The notes beneath the pieces are model-generated. The model saw only the letters and a list, made by a program, of their open reading frames with translations. It was not told where the DNA came from and ran no database searches. 64,000 nt of DNA. Origin: Lelliottia nimipressuralis. Its GTDB lineage: Bacteria; Pseudomonadota; Gammaproteobacteria; Enterobacterales; Enterobacteriaceae. Both the position numbers and the translations under genes were made by a program. How positions within the stretch are numbered: position 1 is the stretch's first letter; each line of letters starts with the position of its first letter. Below are positions 1-9,904 of this stretch, in pieces. Where the stretch lies: NCBI RefSeq assembly GCF_004402045.1, contig NZ_SOMG01000030.1, positions 992,001 to 1,056,000 of the forward strand. Reading direction: 5' to 3'.

Positions 1-137
1 GTCCTGCTAAATATAGCTACGTTGACGAGAACGGCGAAACTAAAACCTGGACTGGCCAGGGTCGTACTCCTGCTGTTATCAAGAAAGCCATGGATGAGCA
101 AGGTAAACAGCTGGATGACTTCCTGATCAAGGATTAA
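1..137 (+). CDS. hns: H-NS nucleoid protein, C-terminal end (partial)
   Basis: The last 44 codons of hns, read from base 3. The translated segment contains the core DNA-binding motif of H-NS, including [13 protein letters not shown], followed by the usual C-terminal helix ending in FLIKD. This is the AT-hook-like domain that contacts the minor groove of AT-rich DNA; the oligomerisation domain lies outside the window. A strong terminator follows at once. The neighbour galU is convergent, as in E. coli. Confidence 0.97.
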   Translation, partial: PAKYSYVDENGETKTWTGQGRTPAVIKKAMDEQGKQLDDFLIKD

Positions 138-152
138 TCAAGCCGCATTCAG

Positions 153-182
153 AAAAATCCCGCATTATGCGGGATTTTTTTT
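153..182 (+). terminator. hns rho-independent terminator
   Basis: A 12-bp stem (AAAAATCCCGCA paired with TGCGGGATTTTT) with a tiny loop and a run of T, starting 15 bases after the hns stop codon. Confidence 0.9.
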
Positions 183-284
183 AACCAAAATTTATCGCAA
201 ACATCCCCTTACACTCTGTCATAAAACGTTATTCGGCTATTTCAGGGCGCTTACTTTCAGTGGGCTTCGGAGTGTTACGGGCAT

Positions 285-316
285 AAAAAAACCGGTGGGC
301 AGCGCCTCACCGGTTT
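285..316 (-). terminator. galU rho-independent terminator
   Basis: On the minus strand, AAACCGGTGAGG pairs imperfectly with CCCACCGGTTT and is followed by seven T residues, just after the galU stop. The bases between this and the hns terminator (183-284) hold nothing I recognise. Confidence 0.85.
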
Positions 317-336
317 CAGACATTAGCAATGCTGGC

Positions 337-1245
337 TTATTTCTTAATACCTACGTTCTCTTTGAGCCAGGCTTTAAATTCTTCACCAAGGGTGTTGTGG
401 CGAATGCCATATTCAACAAATGCCTGCATATAACCGAGCTTATTACCGCAGTCATGGCTCTTACCCTTCATATGGTAAGCTTCAACGGTCTCTTTCTCGA
501 TCAGCATATCAATGGCATCAGTCAGCTGGATCTCATCACCTGCTCCTGGAGGCGTTTTCGCCAGCAGAGGCCAGATTTCAGCACTCAGGACATAGCGACC
601 TACAACGGCCAGGTTCGAAGGCGCTACGTCGGCTTTAGGCTTCTCTACCACGCCAATCATTGGCACACTTTCACCCGGTTCAAGGTTAACACCTTTGCAG
701 TCAACCACACCGTAAGCCGTTACGTCGTCAACAGGCTCAACCATGATCTGGCTACTACCTGTATCGTCAAAACGTTTGATCATCTCAGCCAGATTATCCT
801 GAGAAAGATCGGATTCATATTCGTCCAGAATAACGTCTGGCAGAATTACCGCTACAGGCTCATCACCCACAACAGGATGTGCACATAGCACAGCGTGGCC
901 CAGACCTTTAGCCAGCCCCTGACGAACCTGCATAATGGTAACGTGCGGAGGGCAAATAGACTGAACTTCTTCTAACAGCTGACGCTTAACACGTTTTTCC
1001 AGCATGGCTTCAAGTTCAAAGCTTGTATCGAAATGGTTTTCGATAGAGTTTTTTGATGAATGTGTAACCAGCACAATTTCCGTGATGCCGGCTGCGATAC
1101 ATTCATTAACGACATACTGGATTAATGGCTTATCAACCAGAGGCAGCATTTCTTTAGGAATCGCCTTAGTTGCTGGTAACATCCTGGTCCCCAATCCCGC
1201 TACCGGGATGACGGCCTTTCTGACTTTCGAATTTAGGGCAGCCAT
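337..1245 (-). CDS. galU: UTP--glucose-1-phosphate uridylyltransferase GalU
   Basis: Makes UDP-glucose from UTP and glucose-1-phosphate in the cytoplasm; UDP-glucose feeds LPS core, trehalose and galactose metabolism. The 302-residue protein has the usual family length. The nucleotidyltransferase signature [17 protein letters not shown] is at residues 17-33, and the sugar-nucleotide residues VVEKP and the acidic [11 protein letters not shown] segment are present. The ATG at 1245 is preceded by an AGGAG ribosome site. It is monocistronic and convergent with hns; the 200-bp gap upstream (1246-1445) should hold its promoter. Confidence 0.98.
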   Translation of the reverse strand: MAALNSKVRKAVIPVAGLGTRMLPATKAIPKEMLPLVDKPLIQYVVNECIAAGITEIVLVTHSSKNSIENHFDTSFELEAMLEKRVKRQLLEEVQSICPPHVTIMQVRQGLAKGLGHAVLCAHPVVGDEPVAVILPDVILDEYESDLSQDNLAEMIKRFDDTGSSQIMVEPVDDVTAYGVVDCKGVNLEPGESVPMIGVVEKPKADVAPSNLAVVGRYVLSAEIWPLLAKTPPGAGDEIQLTDAIDMLIEKETVEAYHMKGKSHDCGNKLGYMQAFVEYGIRHNTLGEEFKAWLKENVGIKK

Positions 1246-1445
1246 TCAAATTCTCCTGAGCTGTTCAAGTTTTGAACTTTTATGCAATAAATAACGCGTT
1301 AAGTATATCAGCCTCGCCCCACAGTCCGGGTCTGAAAAGAACGCGTTGCCGATCAATTAGGATAAATACGCATGAATCTGGGCAGCGATAGTAGCACTCC
1401 CCGTAAAACACAGGTAAAGCAATCTTAAAATTACGATCCATTTGC

Positions 1446-2459
1446 TTATTCCGTGGACAACATTAAGCGTAGTCGTCCCCCGGCACCCCAAATTTGGCAC
1501 TGCCAGGAAGAACAGCGATGGCTAATTTGATTAAGATAAGCCGTTCCCAATGTCCCAAGCGGCACACCGTTACTCACCTCAATATGATGTTCACCGGTAT
1601 TCAGTGAAGCGTTGAGGCCGGCAGAAACGAGGATAAGATTCTTTAAACCGCTGTGGTAATAACCGACCAGCAGCGGAAACTGTCCCGGTAAATTTGCCTG
1701 ACGAAAAAGCTGGTTTACCTGTTTGAGCAAACTGCCTAACTCCGGCAACCGTTGCCCCTGATGTGATAACTGTTCCTGCAGTAAACCATTAAATAGCGCA
1801 CGAAGGAGTAACGCCGCTAAGACACCATTATCCCCCGCGCGGGTGACATCAAGAGAATAAAACGCAAGATCGGAATCAGACAGCGGTGCAATATCCAGCA
1901 CCAGTCCAGGTTGGTCTGCGGACACCAGCTGACGATAATTTATTCTGCAATGTGAAATGGTTTGCTGAACGGGCGGCTGGAGCTCTTGCAAAAGTTTCGC
2001 CGCGGCAGGCGGATCGCTGACCAGGGCATCCCAGTCCTGGAAAAGGCGCTCTTCTTCCTCTACCCGTGAATTAAACATATTTGGATAAAGGCACGCTAAC
2101 ACCGTTTCCCGTAACCGGTTCAGATCCTTGACCGGTTTAAGCAGTATATCCTGCACCCCAAGGCGCAACGCTTTGGCGATATCAGCCATATTCTCTGTGG
2201 CAGATATCACCAGAATCGGCGTCTGGTTGCCTTCATTACGCAGATGTTCAACCAGCTTCAGTCCATTCATACGCGGCATCGCAATGTCGCAAATCATCAA
2301 ATCGGGCGTAATGCTGATCATTTTTTCCAGCGCGTCGATGCCATCTTCAGCCAGTGACGTGATTGCCCCCAGTGAGGATAACCACGAATCCAGTAGCGAT
2401 CGGAAAACGGGCTCGTCTTCAACAATCAAAATGTGTTTTCCGGCCAATGGCTGCGTCAT
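1446..2459 (-). CDS. rssB: RssB, response-regulator adaptor for RpoS proteolysis
   Basis: RssB delivers the stationary-phase sigma factor RpoS to the ClpXP protease. The 337-residue protein starts with a CheY-like receiver (about 1-125) with the acidic pair in VEDEP and the phospho-acceptor Asp58 in LMICDIAMPRMNG. The C-terminal part, from about residue 150, corresponds to the PP2C-like pseudo-phosphatase domain of the family. It follows rssA on the same strand with a 91-bp gap, as in E. coli, where rssA and rssB form an operon. The ATG at 2459 has a GGAGG site close upstream. Confidence 0.96.
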   Translation of the reverse strand: MTQPLAGKHILIVEDEPVFRSLLDSWLSSLGAITSLAEDGIDALEKMISITPDLMICDIAMPRMNGLKLVEHLRNEGNQTPILVISATENMADIAKALRLGVQDILLKPVKDLNRLRETVLACLYPNMFNSRVEEEERLFQDWDALVSDPPAAAKLLQELQPPVQQTISHCRINYRQLVSADQPGLVLDIAPLSDSDLAFYSLDVTRAGDNGVLAALLLRALFNGLLQEQLSHQGQRLPELGSLLKQVNQLFRQANLPGQFPLLVGYYHSGLKNLILVSAGLNASLNTGEHHIEVSNGVPLGTLGTAYLNQISHRCSSWQCQIWGAGGRLRLMLSTE

Positions 2460-2550
2460 GGTTCCTCCCCTGGCTGACAGTTACTAAATAGTGGCATGCG
2501 ATCGGCACTATCGCCTGTCAGATTTTGCTGAAGTAGTCAAAAAAAGGTGC

Positions 2551-3453
2551 TTAACGTGCTGTTCGCACAAAAGGTAGCAATTCGTCCATTTTCTTTTCGA
2601 CGGCTAACGAGCCCGCTGCGATGGCGGCCTCAGCACGATGGAAATCAAGGGTAGAGATTTGCGGACAGTAAGGTTGAAGAAGAATATCTGGCGGATCGCC
2701 GGCCATACGATTGCGCTTAAGGCGATTCTCAAGCACCTGGATTGAAGTGGTCATGATTTCTATCGCCGTGGGCGCAGCAACCGAGCGTCGCGCGGCCATA
2801 CGCCCGATTCTTCCGCGCAGGCGAGCATGCCAGGCCAGTTTCTCGCCTTCTGCATCTTCGCTCTGGAGATTGACCGGCATGAGGTCCTGTTGCATCAGAT
2901 GAGCGTCATGCTGCAGGTCCACGGCAATGACGATGTCTGCCCCCATTGCACGCGTCAGCGAGATGGGAACCGGGTTAACGACTCCACCATCGACAAGCCA
3001 GTAACCGTTATGCGGGACAGGCGCCATTAACCCCGGCATACTGCAGGAGGCACGCACAGCAAGATGGATATCCCCTTCGGTGAGCCAAAGTTCGCGACCC
3101 GTGCTGAGATTCGTCGCAACGGCGCCAAAAGGCATGTGACAATCAGTGAAGTCTTCAAGAGGCATAACCTGGCGAAACTGATTAAAGACGCGCTCGCCGC
3201 GCAACAGCCCACCGCGCTGCCATGAGAGGTCCATCAGACGCAGCACGTCCCAGTAACTGAAGGAGCGTACCCAGGTCTCGAGTTCCGGCAGCTTCCCGCA
3301 CGCATAAGCGGAGCCGACAAGCGATCCTATTGAGCACCCTGCAACAATATCGACGTCAACGCCCATCTGATTTAAAGCATTAATCACGCCGATGTGTGAC
3401 CATCCCCGGGCTGCACCTGAGCCCAGCGCCAGTCCAATTTTAACCTTTCTCAT
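2551..3453 (-). CDS. rssA: Patatin-like phospholipase family protein RssA
   Basis: Cytoplasmic patatin-fold hydrolase of unproven substrate. The nucleophile elbow GCSIG places Ser41 as nucleophile, the oxyanion-hole motif GSGAARG is at residues 11-17 and the catalytic Asp155 lies in VDGGVVNP, so the dyad is complete. The open frame extends 14 codons further upstream, but the start at 3453 (MRKVKIGLALGSG) matches the family N-terminus and gives 300 residues, close to the E. coli length. First gene of rssAB; divergent from ychJ. Confidence 0.93.
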   Translation of the reverse strand: MRKVKIGLALGSGAARGWSHIGVINALNQMGVDVDIVAGCSIGSLVGSAYACGKLPELETWVRSFSYWDVLRLMDLSWQRGGLLRGERVFNQFRQVMPLEDFTDCHMPFGAVATNLSTGRELWLTEGDIHLAVRASCSMPGLMAPVPHNGYWLVDGGVVNPVPISLTRAMGADIVIAVDLQHDAHLMQQDLMPVNLQSEDAEGEKLAWHARLRGRIGRMAARRSVAAPTAIEIMTTSIQVLENRLKRNRMAGDPPDILLQPYCPQISTLDFHRAEAAIAAGSLAVEKKMDELLPFVRTAR

Positions 3454-3568
3454 TAGCCCTGTTTTACGTCCCCTGGATTCCTGACATAGCGTCAATGCAA
3501 CAGCTCAGTTAACATAGTGCTACCCGAAGCGTTTTACGCCCTTATTTTTTTGTTCCAGGAAGAGAATC

Positions 3569-4027
3569 GTGTCTCAACTCTGCCCTTGTGGTAGCGCTCT
3601 GGAGTATAGCCTATGTTGCCAGCGATATCTTTCTGGCGATCAGGTTGCGCCAGACCCGTCACACCTCATGCGTTCACGGTACACTGCTTTTGTGATCAAA
3701 GACGCAGACTATCTGATCAAAACCTGGCACCCGTCCTGCCACGCAGCCGAATTCAGACAGGACATCGAAGCCGGGTTCGCGAACACGCAATGGCTCGGCC
3801 TTACCGTCTATGAATCCTCAGCAGGCAATCATATTGATGAAGGTTATGTCAGTTTTGTAGCCCGCTTTACCGAGAATAATAAGCCCGGTGCCATTATCGA
3901 ACGTTCCCGGTTCTTAAAGGAAAGCGGGCAATGGTATTATATTGACGGAACGCGCCCGCAGTTTGGTCGTAACGATCCCTGCCCATGTGGTTCAGGTAAA
4001 AAATTTAAAAAGTGTTGCGGGCAGTAG
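3569..4027 (+). CDS. ychJ: SEC-C motif protein YchJ (UPF0225)
   Basis: Small cytoplasmic protein of unknown function, 152 residues. It carries a CPCGS zinc-binding motif at each end: residues 6-10 with a following CC pair, and a C-terminal [13 protein letters not shown] that is the canonical SEC-C motif. The middle is an NTF2-like fold in this family. The start is a GTG at 3569, preceded by an AGGA site. Divergent from rssA; purU follows 47 bp later. Confidence 0.93.
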   Translation: MSQLCPCGSALEYSLCCQRYLSGDQVAPDPSHLMRSRYTAFVIKDADYLIKTWHPSCHAAEFRQDIEAGFANTQWLGLTVYESSAGNHIDEGYVSFVARFTENNKPGAIIERSRFLKESGQWYYIDGTRPQFGRNDPCPCGSGKKFKKCCGQ

Positions 4028-4074
4028 CTGCCTGACAACCCAGACTTCGCAAATACAAACAGGATTTCCCGGCG

Positions 4075-4917
4075 ATGCAATCATTACAACGTAAAGTTCT
4101 GCGCACCATCTGTCCCGATCAAAAAGGACTGATCGCACGAATTACCAACATTTGTTACAAACATGAACTGAATATCGTGCAGAACAACGAGTTCGTTGAC
4201 CACCGTACCGGTCGCTTCTTCATGCGTACCGAACTGGAAGGTATTTTCAACGACACCACCCTGCTTGCCGATCTGGACAGCGCGCTGCCGGAAGGTTCCG
4301 TGCGTGAACTGACCCCCGCAGGCCGACGCCGCGTCGTGATTCTGGTGACCAAGGAAGCACACTGTCTTGGCGACCTGCTGATGAAAGCCAACTATGGCGG
4401 TCTGGACGTCGAAATTGCTGCCGTTATCGGCAACCACGAGACGCTGCGCACGCTGGTCGAACGTTTTGATATTCCGTTCGAGCTGGTCAGCCACGAAGGC
4501 CATACCCGTGAAGAACACGACGATCTGATGGCGCAGGCCATTGAAGCGCATAACCCGGACTACGTTGTTCTGGCGAAATATATGCGCGTGCTGACGCCAT
4601 CCTTCGTAGCGCGCTTCCCGAACAAGATCATCAACATTCACCACTCGTTCCTGCCGGCCTTTATTGGCGCACGCCCATACCACCAGGCGTACGAGCGCGG
4701 TGTGAAGATCATCGGTGCGACCGCGCACTACGTGAATGACAACCTGGACGAAGGTCCAATCATTATGCAGGACGTGATTCATGTAGATCACACCTACACT
4801 GCCGAAGATATGATGCGCGCGGGGCGTGACGTTGAGAAGAATGTGCTGAGTCGTGCGCTGTATCAGGTGCTGGCGCAGCGGGTCTTCGTGTACGGCAACA
4901 GAACCATCATTCTTTAA
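4075..4917 (+). CDS. purU: Formyltetrahydrofolate deformylase PurU
   Basis: Hydrolyses 10-formyl-THF to THF and formate, balancing one-carbon pools and supplying formate for PurT. The 280-residue length equals that of E. coli PurU. An N-terminal ACT domain (about 1-85), the site of methionine/glycine control in the family, is followed by the formyl-transferase-fold domain with Asn187, His189 and Asp225 (IINIHHSFLP and LDEGPI). The start ATG follows AGGATTTCC. Confidence 0.97.
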   Translation: MQSLQRKVLRTICPDQKGLIARITNICYKHELNIVQNNEFVDHRTGRFFMRTELEGIFNDTTLLADLDSALPEGSVRELTPAGRRRVVILVTKEAHCLGDLLMKANYGGLDVEIAAVIGNHETLRTLVERFDIPFELVSHEGHTREEHDDLMAQAIEAHNPDYVVLAKYMRVLTPSFVARFPNKIINIHHSFLPAFIGARPYHQAYERGVKIIGATAHYVNDNLDEGPIIMQDVIHVDHTYTAEDMMRAGRDVEKNVLSRALYQVLAQRVFVYGNRTIIL

Positions 4918-4998
4918 TCTTTCGGAAAATGAATTGATTAGCTTTGCGCCTTTACGGATAAAAAGCAGGCAAACAGCTTCATTTCCCTAAAGGAATGC

Positions 4999-5026
4999 TT
5001 TACAGGGGCGTCTCATTTGATATGAT
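4999..5026 (+). promoter_or_regulatory. tyrT-type stringent tRNA promoter
   Basis: TTTACA (4999-5004), a 16-bp spacer and TATGAT (5021-5026), followed by a GCGCCCC discriminator. This closely resembles the E. coli tyrT promoter, whose GC-rich discriminator makes it sensitive to ppGpp. In E. coli, Fis sites lie upstream; the AT-rich bases 4920-4990 are the expected place, but I cannot assign sites. Confidence 0.88.
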
Positions 5027-5075
5027 GCGCCCCGCTTCCAGCAGGAAGCAGGCCAGTAAAAAAGCATTGCCCCGT

Positions 5076-5160
<85 letters not shown>

Positions 5161-5195
5161 TCTCTCAGCATCACCTCAAAATTTGAATTACCCCT

Positions 5196-5280
<85 letters not shown>

Positions 5281-5286
5281 TCACTT

Positions 5287-5462
5287 TTAAATGACTCTAA
5301 ACTTTCTGTTCGCACCGGGCATCATGCATTTCCGTAACGGGGAAGGATGAGAAGCTTCGACTAAGGTTCGATTCGAGCGTAGCGAGAAAGCGTTGCCGCA
5401 GGCAACGACCCGAAGGGCGAGGCGCAACGCGCCGAGTCATCCTTCCCCCACCACCATCACTT
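5287..5462 (+). repeat. rtT-like repeat downstream of tRNA-Tyr
   Basis: The last bases of tRNA-Tyr plus six flanking bases (5263-5286, 24 nt) are repeated exactly at 5439-5462, a spacing of 176 bp. E. coli tyrT is followed by about 178-bp repeats that each carry the last 19 bp of the tRNA and yield the small rtT RNA. Here there is one such unit. The tRNA-tail copy can pair with GGGGAAGGATGA at 5339-5350, enclosing a GC-rich interior with its own stems. Confidence 0.75.
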
Positions 5463-5499
5463 CCAAAAATCATAACAAAATCGAACCGAGTCCACCTTC

Positions 5500-5534
5500 G
5501 TAGGCCGGGTAAGGCGCAGCCGCCACCCGGCAAC
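5500..5534. repeat. REP (repetitive extragenic palindrome) unit
   Basis: GTAGGCCGGGTAAGGCGCAG followed by CCGCCACCCGGCAAC is a typical enterobacterial REP palindrome. It sits between the tRNA/rtT region and the 3' end of the AsnC-type gene. Confidence 0.8.
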
Positions 5535-5540
5535 AGACAG

Positions 5541-5984
5541 CTACATCGGCGGCAAGCGTCGCTTCACCGGCGAGCTTTTCACAATCGACGTATTGCACTG
5601 GGCATGTTCTGCCAGCCCGTCCAGCAACACATCCAGTTGCTCGATTGACCGCACCACCAGCCGGATAACAAAGCAGTCTTCACCGGTCACTTTGTCGCTC
5701 TCAATACACTCCGGCATCGCCTGAATGTACTTATCCACCTTATGCAATAATCCCGGCAAAGGCCGCACGCGCACCAGCGCCTGCAGCGTATACCCTAGCG
5801 CCGCCAGATTCACCCGTGCGCCATACCCCTGAATCACGCCACGCTCTTCCAGCCGTTTCAGGCGCTCTGCCGTGCTGGGTGACGTCAGACCGATACGCCC
5901 GCTGAGCACCTTCAGGGACATGCGCGCATCCTCGACCAGACAGGCTAGAATTTGTCGGTCGATATCATCGAGAAGGTATTCCAT
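5541..5984 (-). CDS. Lrp/AsnC family transcriptional regulator
   Basis: A 147-residue regulator with an N-terminal AsnC helix-turn-helix ([17 protein letters not shown], then [20 protein letters not shown]) and a C-terminal RAM/AsnC effector domain (about 65-140). The frame opens at a GTG three codons upstream (5993), but the ATG at 5984 has AGGTG at proper spacing. It is divergent from the EamA transporter, a common pairing in which the regulator controls the exporter, and both promoters must lie in 5985-6091. This pair separates the tRNA-Tyr genes from nar and is not in the E. coli order I know. Effector unknown. Confidence 0.88.
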   Translation of the reverse strand: MEYLLDDIDRQILACLVEDARMSLKVLSGRIGLTSPSTAERLKRLEERGVIQGYGARVNLAALGYTLQALVRVRPLPGLLHKVDKYIQAMPECIESDKVTGEDCFVIRLVVRSIEQLDVLLDGLAEHAQCNTSIVKSSPVKRRLPPM

Positions 5985-6091
5985 CGTTTTCACCTAATTT
6001 TAAAAAGCCATTAACGTATTCAACCTTATATCACCCCTGTAAAACCCGTCAGCAATTTTCGACAATAGCGTCATTAATCAGGAGGTGGATG

Positions 6092-6988
6092 ATGCGTGAT
6101 TTCCATAAAGGCGTCTGGCAGATGAGCCTGGCGATGTTAATTTCCGGCTCTATCGGCGCATTTGTATTACTTTCCGGTCTGCCTGTGACGGAAGTGGTGT
6201 TCTGGCGCTGCCTTATCGGGGCTATGGCGCTTTTTATTTTTATCCGGGTCAGTCAAAAGCCTTTTAGTCCCCTCACCCGCACCACACTGCTGTTGGCTAT
6301 TCTCGGCGGCGTGGCGCTCGTGGTGAACTGGCTGCTGCTCTTCGCCGCCTATGAACGGATCTCTATTGGTCTTTCTACCGTGGTCTATAACACCCAGCCG
6401 TTTATGCTGGTCTTGATGGGGATGTTTTTAGGCGAACGCGTCAGCCTGGTGAAATGGGGCTGGCTGTTCCTCGCCTTCGGCGGCGTGGTGATATTGCTCT
6501 CCAGCGAGCTGACCGGTGCGCATGGCAGCGAATGGCTTGCCGGAATCGGCCTGGCGATGGCCGCGGCGTTCTTCTACGCGGTCACGGCCATTATTGCCCG
6601 CAAACTCAGGTCCATAGCGCCACAGCATATTGCCTTTATTCAGGTGCTGACCGGCGTAGTGATGCTTCTGCCGTTTGCCCGCATGCCGTCATTTTCCGCT
6701 GATTTCCCCTGGCCGATCCTGCTGACGCTGGGCATCGTCCATACCGGCATCATGTACCAGCTGCTCTATAGCGCGATTCAGAAGCTGCCTACGCCCATTA
6801 CCGGCTCGCTGTCGTTTATCTATCCGGTGGTAGCGATTATTGTCGATAATCTGGTATTCGGACACTCGCTGAACCTGACGCAGCTGGCGGGCGGCGCACT
6901 GATATTGTTTGCTGCGGCTGGCAATAACCTGGGCTGGGGCGAAAAAAAACCCCGCGAGTGCGGGGTTGGTATCAAAACGGCAAATTAG
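6092..6988 (+). CDS. EamA/DMT-family inner-membrane transporter
   Basis: About ten hydrophobic segments arranged as two EamA repeats (about 5-135 and 150-285), typical of the drug/metabolite transporter superfamily that exports amino acids or metabolites. No substrate can be assigned; the divergent AsnC-type regulator favours an amino acid or related compound. AGGAGGT at 6080-6086 fits the second of two adjacent ATG codons (6092, spacing 5) better than the first (6089). The last codons run through the nar operon terminator and overlap the narI stop by 4 bp. Confidence 0.85.
   Translation: MRDFHKGVWQMSLAMLISGSIGAFVLLSGLPVTEVVFWRCLIGAMALFIFIRVSQKPFSPLTRTTLLLAILGGVALVVNWLLLFAAYERISIGLSTVVYNTQPFMLVLMGMFLGERVSLVKWGWLFLAFGGVVILLSSELTGAHGSEWLAGIGLAMAAAFFYAVTAIIARKLRSIAPQHIAFIQVLTGVVMLLPFARMPSFSADFPWPILLTLGIVHTGIMYQLLYSAIQKLPTPITGSLSFIYPVVAIIVDNLVFGHSLNLTQLAGGALILFAAAGNNLGWGEKKPRECGVGIKTAN
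6942..6966 (-). terminator. narGHJI operon terminator inside the EamA gene
   Basis: On the minus strand ACCCCGCACTCGCGGGGT is followed by eight T residues, 19 bases after the narI stop. It lies wholly within the 3' coding end of the convergent EamA gene. Confidence 0.85.
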
Positions 6989-7662
6989 CGACGGGCGCGT
7001 ACAATCTGGTATTTGCGCGTCAGGTACTCCACCGGCGCGCTCCAGATATGCACCAGACGAGAGAACGGGAACAGCACAAACAGCGTCATACCCAGCACCA
7101 GATGGACGCGGAAGATAAACGCTACGCCGTCCAGGTGTGCAGACGCTCCGCCGTGGAAGGTGACAACGGACTGCGCCCAGCCGACCAGCTTCATCATTTC
7201 GCTGCCGTCCATATGCTGCGCAGAAAACGGAATGGTCAGCAGACCCAACGCGCACTGCACCATCAGCAGAGAGAGGATCAGGATATCCGCCCCGGTCGTG
7301 GTTGCACGCACACGCGGGCTGAATAGACGACGCTTAAGCAGCAGCAGGCCACCAACCAGAGTCATCACGCCGCAGGCACCGCCGGCGATCATCGCCATCT
7401 TCTGCTTCACCTCGATCGGCAGCCACGCTTCGTACATCCAGTGCGGCGTCAGCATCCCGAGGAAGTGACCGGCAAAAATCCCCAGAATACCGATGTGGAA
7501 CAGGTTAGAGCCCACATGCATCCCTTTACGATCCAGCATCTGGCTGGAGGCAGCGCGCCAGGTATACTGGCCGTAGTCATAACGCAGCCAGCTTCCCACC
7601 AGGAACACGGTGCCCGCGATATACGGGTAGATGTCAAAGAAGAACATATTCAGGAAGTGCAT
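6985..7662 (-). CDS. narI: Respiratory nitrate reductase A gamma subunit (cytochrome b)
   Basis: Integral-membrane quinol oxidase subunit that passes electrons to NarH. It has 225 residues, the E. coli length, and five membrane helices. The four histidines that ligate the two b hemes are at the E. coli positions: His56 and His66 ([15 protein letters not shown]) and His187 and His205. Last gene of narGHJI; its start overlaps the narJ stop by 1 bp (TAATG). Confidence 0.98.
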   Translation of the reverse strand: MHFLNMFFFDIYPYIAGTVFLVGSWLRYDYGQYTWRAASSQMLDRKGMHVGSNLFHIGILGIFAGHFLGMLTPHWMYEAWLPIEVKQKMAMIAGGACGVMTLVGGLLLLKRRLFSPRVRATTTGADILILSLLMVQCALGLLTIPFSAQHMDGSEMMKLVGWAQSVVTFHGGASAHLDGVAFIFRVHLVLGMTLFVLFPFSRLVHIWSAPVEYLTRKYQIVRARR

Positions 7663-8372
7663 TATTGCTGTCCTCCGTTAGAGATATTCAAATATTGCGG
7701 GGCAACGGCTCCGGCAAAACGACGCTGGTGAGCAGAGATTTCAGACTCGCCGCAGTTCTGGTCAGCAAAGAATTTCACCTGTTCTTCTTCCCAGACGGCA
7801 TCCAGCGCTTGCGGGGTATCGTCGCGGGCTTCATCGGCGATTTTCTCCGCCACTTTTTCACTGTCTACCGACGCGTTGGCCAGCTTCACCAGCAGATCGA
7901 ACAGCACCGCGTAGCGGCTCTCGCGCTGCTGAAGCCGCGCGCCGAGCAGCGCAAGGATCGGCGCGATGTCCTGCAAACCACCCAGCGCCTCCTCTTTCGG
8001 CAGCTGCGCCAGATATTCCAGATAGAGCGGCAGGTGGTCCGGCAGCTCGCGGCTGTCGAGCTGCAGTCCGTGCTGCTCGTACTGCGCCATCAGGTCAACC
8101 ATCGCCTGACCGCGGTCGCGGGACTCACCGTGAACGTGTTCAAACAGCAGCAACGAGGTTGCACGACCACGGTCAAACAGCTGGCTGTAGTCTGCCTGCG
8201 CATCAAGAAGGTCGCGCGCAAACAGGTCGCGGAGGAAAACGCCAAGCCGCTGGGCATCCTCTTTATCCAGGTTTTCAGATGCCGCAAGTGCATCAAAGAG
8301 CTCCTGCTGATGCTGCGCAAGCGCAGCATCCGGGTACTCGAGCAGACGCGAAACAATGACGAGTTCAATCAT
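7662..8372 (-). CDS. narJ: Nitrate reductase molybdenum-cofactor assembly chaperone
   Basis: NarJ is a TorD/DmsD-family chaperone that holds apo-NarGH during cofactor insertion and is not part of the final enzyme. The 236-residue, all-helical, acidic protein has the expected length. It overlaps narH by 4 bp (ATGA) and narI by 1 bp, the translational coupling seen in E. coli. Confidence 0.97.
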   Translation of the reverse strand: MIELVIVSRLLEYPDAALAQHQQELFDALAASENLDKEDAQRLGVFLRDLFARDLLDAQADYSQLFDRGRATSLLLFEHVHGESRDRGQAMVDLMAQYEQHGLQLDSRELPDHLPLYLEYLAQLPKEEALGGLQDIAPILALLGARLQQRESRYAVLFDLLVKLANASVDSEKVAEKIADEARDDTPQALDAVWEEEQVKFFADQNCGESEISAHQRRFAGAVAPQYLNISNGGQQ

Positions 8373-9904
8373 GAGTGCGGCTCCGTTTTACTGGTCACAT
8401 CCATGGCGTCGATGCGGCGGCTGTTGAACAGGTTGAATTTGCTGTCTGACCCGTGGCAGCCGTCGCCAAAGGTAAAGCCACAGCCGTTTTTCTCCGGGAA
8501 GGCTTCGCGGGCCAGCTCACGATGGCTGCTCGGCACCACGAAGCGGTCTTCGTAGTTGGCAATCGCCAGGTAGCGGTACATCTCCTGCGCCTGCGCTTCG
8601 GTCAGACCAACCTCTTCCAGCGCGCGGGTATCGGTCACGCCGTCCACGGTTTCGGCACGTTTGAAGTGGCGCATCGCCAGCATACGTTTCAGCGCCAGCA
8701 GTACCGGCTGGGTATCGCCTGCGGTCAGCAGGTTCGCCAGGTACTGAACCGGGATACGCAGGCTTTCCACGTCCGGCAGAATGCCGTTGCTGCCCAGCTC
8801 GCCCGCATCCGCGGCTGACTGAATCGGCGACAGAGGCGGCACGTACCAGACCATCGGCAGCGTGCGGTATTCCGGATGCAGCGGCAGGGCCAGCTTCCAG
8901 TCCATCGCCATTTTGTACACCGGAGACTGCTGCGCGGCGTCGATCACGCTCTGCGGAATGCCGTCCTTCAGCGCCTGCTCTATCACTTTCGGATCGTTCG
9001 GATCGAGGAACACGTCCAGCTGACGCTGATACAGATCTTTCTCGTGCTCGGTGCTCGCGGCATTTTCAATCACGTCCGCGTCGTACAGCAGCACGCCGAG
9101 GTAGCGGATACGGCCTACGCAGCTCTCGGAGCAGACGGTCGGCATACCGGCTTCAATACGCGGGTAGCAGAAGATGCACTTCTCAGACTTGCCGCTCTTC
9201 CAGTTGAAGTAGATTTTTTTGTACGGGCAACCGGTGATGCACATACGCCAGCCGCGGCACTTGTCCTGGTCGATCAGGACGATACCGTCTTCTTCACGCT
9301 TGTAGATGGCGCCGCTCGGGCAGGTCGCCACGCACGCCGGGTTGAGGCAGTGCTCGCACAGGCGCGGCAGATACATCATGAAGGTGTTTTCGAACTGGCC
9401 GTACATCGCCTTTTGCATATTCTCGAAATTCTGGTCTTTAGCGCGTTTTTCGAACTCGCCGCCCAGAATCTCTTCCCAGTTTGGACCGCTGGTGATCTTG
9501 TCCATGCGCTTCCCGGTGATCAGCGAGCGAGGACGGGCGATCGGCTGGTGTTTACTTTCCGGCGCGTTGTGCAGGTTCTGGTAGTCGTAGTCAAACGGCT
9601 CGTAGTAATCGTCGATACCCGGCAGGTGCGGGTTAGCGAAAATTTTACCGAGCAGCATCGCACGGTTACCCATGCGCGGCTGCAGCTTGCCGTTGATTTT
9701 GCGGATCCAGCCGCCCTTCCACTTCTCCTGGTTTTCCCAGTCGGTCGGGAAGCCGGTGCCCGGCTTACTTTCCACGTTGTTGAACCAGGCGTATTCCATA
9801 CCTTCACGGCTGGTCCAGACGTTTTTACAGGTGACCGAGCAGGTATGACAGCCGATGCATTTATCCAGATTCAGCACCATGCCGACTTGTGAACGAATTT
9901 TCAT
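8369..9904 (-). CDS. narH: Respiratory nitrate reductase A beta subunit (Fe-S)
   Basis: The 511-residue iron-sulfur electron conduit between NarI and NarG. Four cysteine groups are visible: CIGCHTCSVTC near residue 16, CEHCLNPACVATCPSG near 184, CRGWRMCITGCPYKK with the Trp that marks the [3Fe-4S] cluster, and CIFCYPR with a later CSESC. It overlaps narG and narJ by 4 bp each. Confidence 0.98.
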   Translation of the reverse strand: MKIRSQVGMVLNLDKCIGCHTCSVTCKNVWTSREGMEYAWFNNVESKPGTGFPTDWENQEKWKGGWIRKINGKLQPRMGNRAMLLGKIFANPHLPGIDDYYEPFDYDYQNLHNAPESKHQPIARPRSLITGKRMDKITSGPNWEEILGGEFEKRAKDQNFENMQKAMYGQFENTFMMYLPRLCEHCLNPACVATCPSGAIYKREEDGIVLIDQDKCRGWRMCITGCPYKKIYFNWKSGKSEKCIFCYPRIEAGMPTVCSESCVGRIRYLGVLLYDADVIENAASTEHEKDLYQRQLDVFLDPNDPKVIEQALKDGIPQSVIDAAQQSPVYKMAMDWKLALPLHPEYRTLPMVWYVPPLSPIQSAADAGELGSNGILPDVESLRIPVQYLANLLTAGDTQPVLLALKRMLAMRHFKRAETVDGVTDTRALEEVGLTEAQAQEMYRYLAIANYEDRFVVPSSHRELAREAFPEKNGCGFTFGDGCHGSDSKFNLFNSRRIDAMDVTSKTEPHS

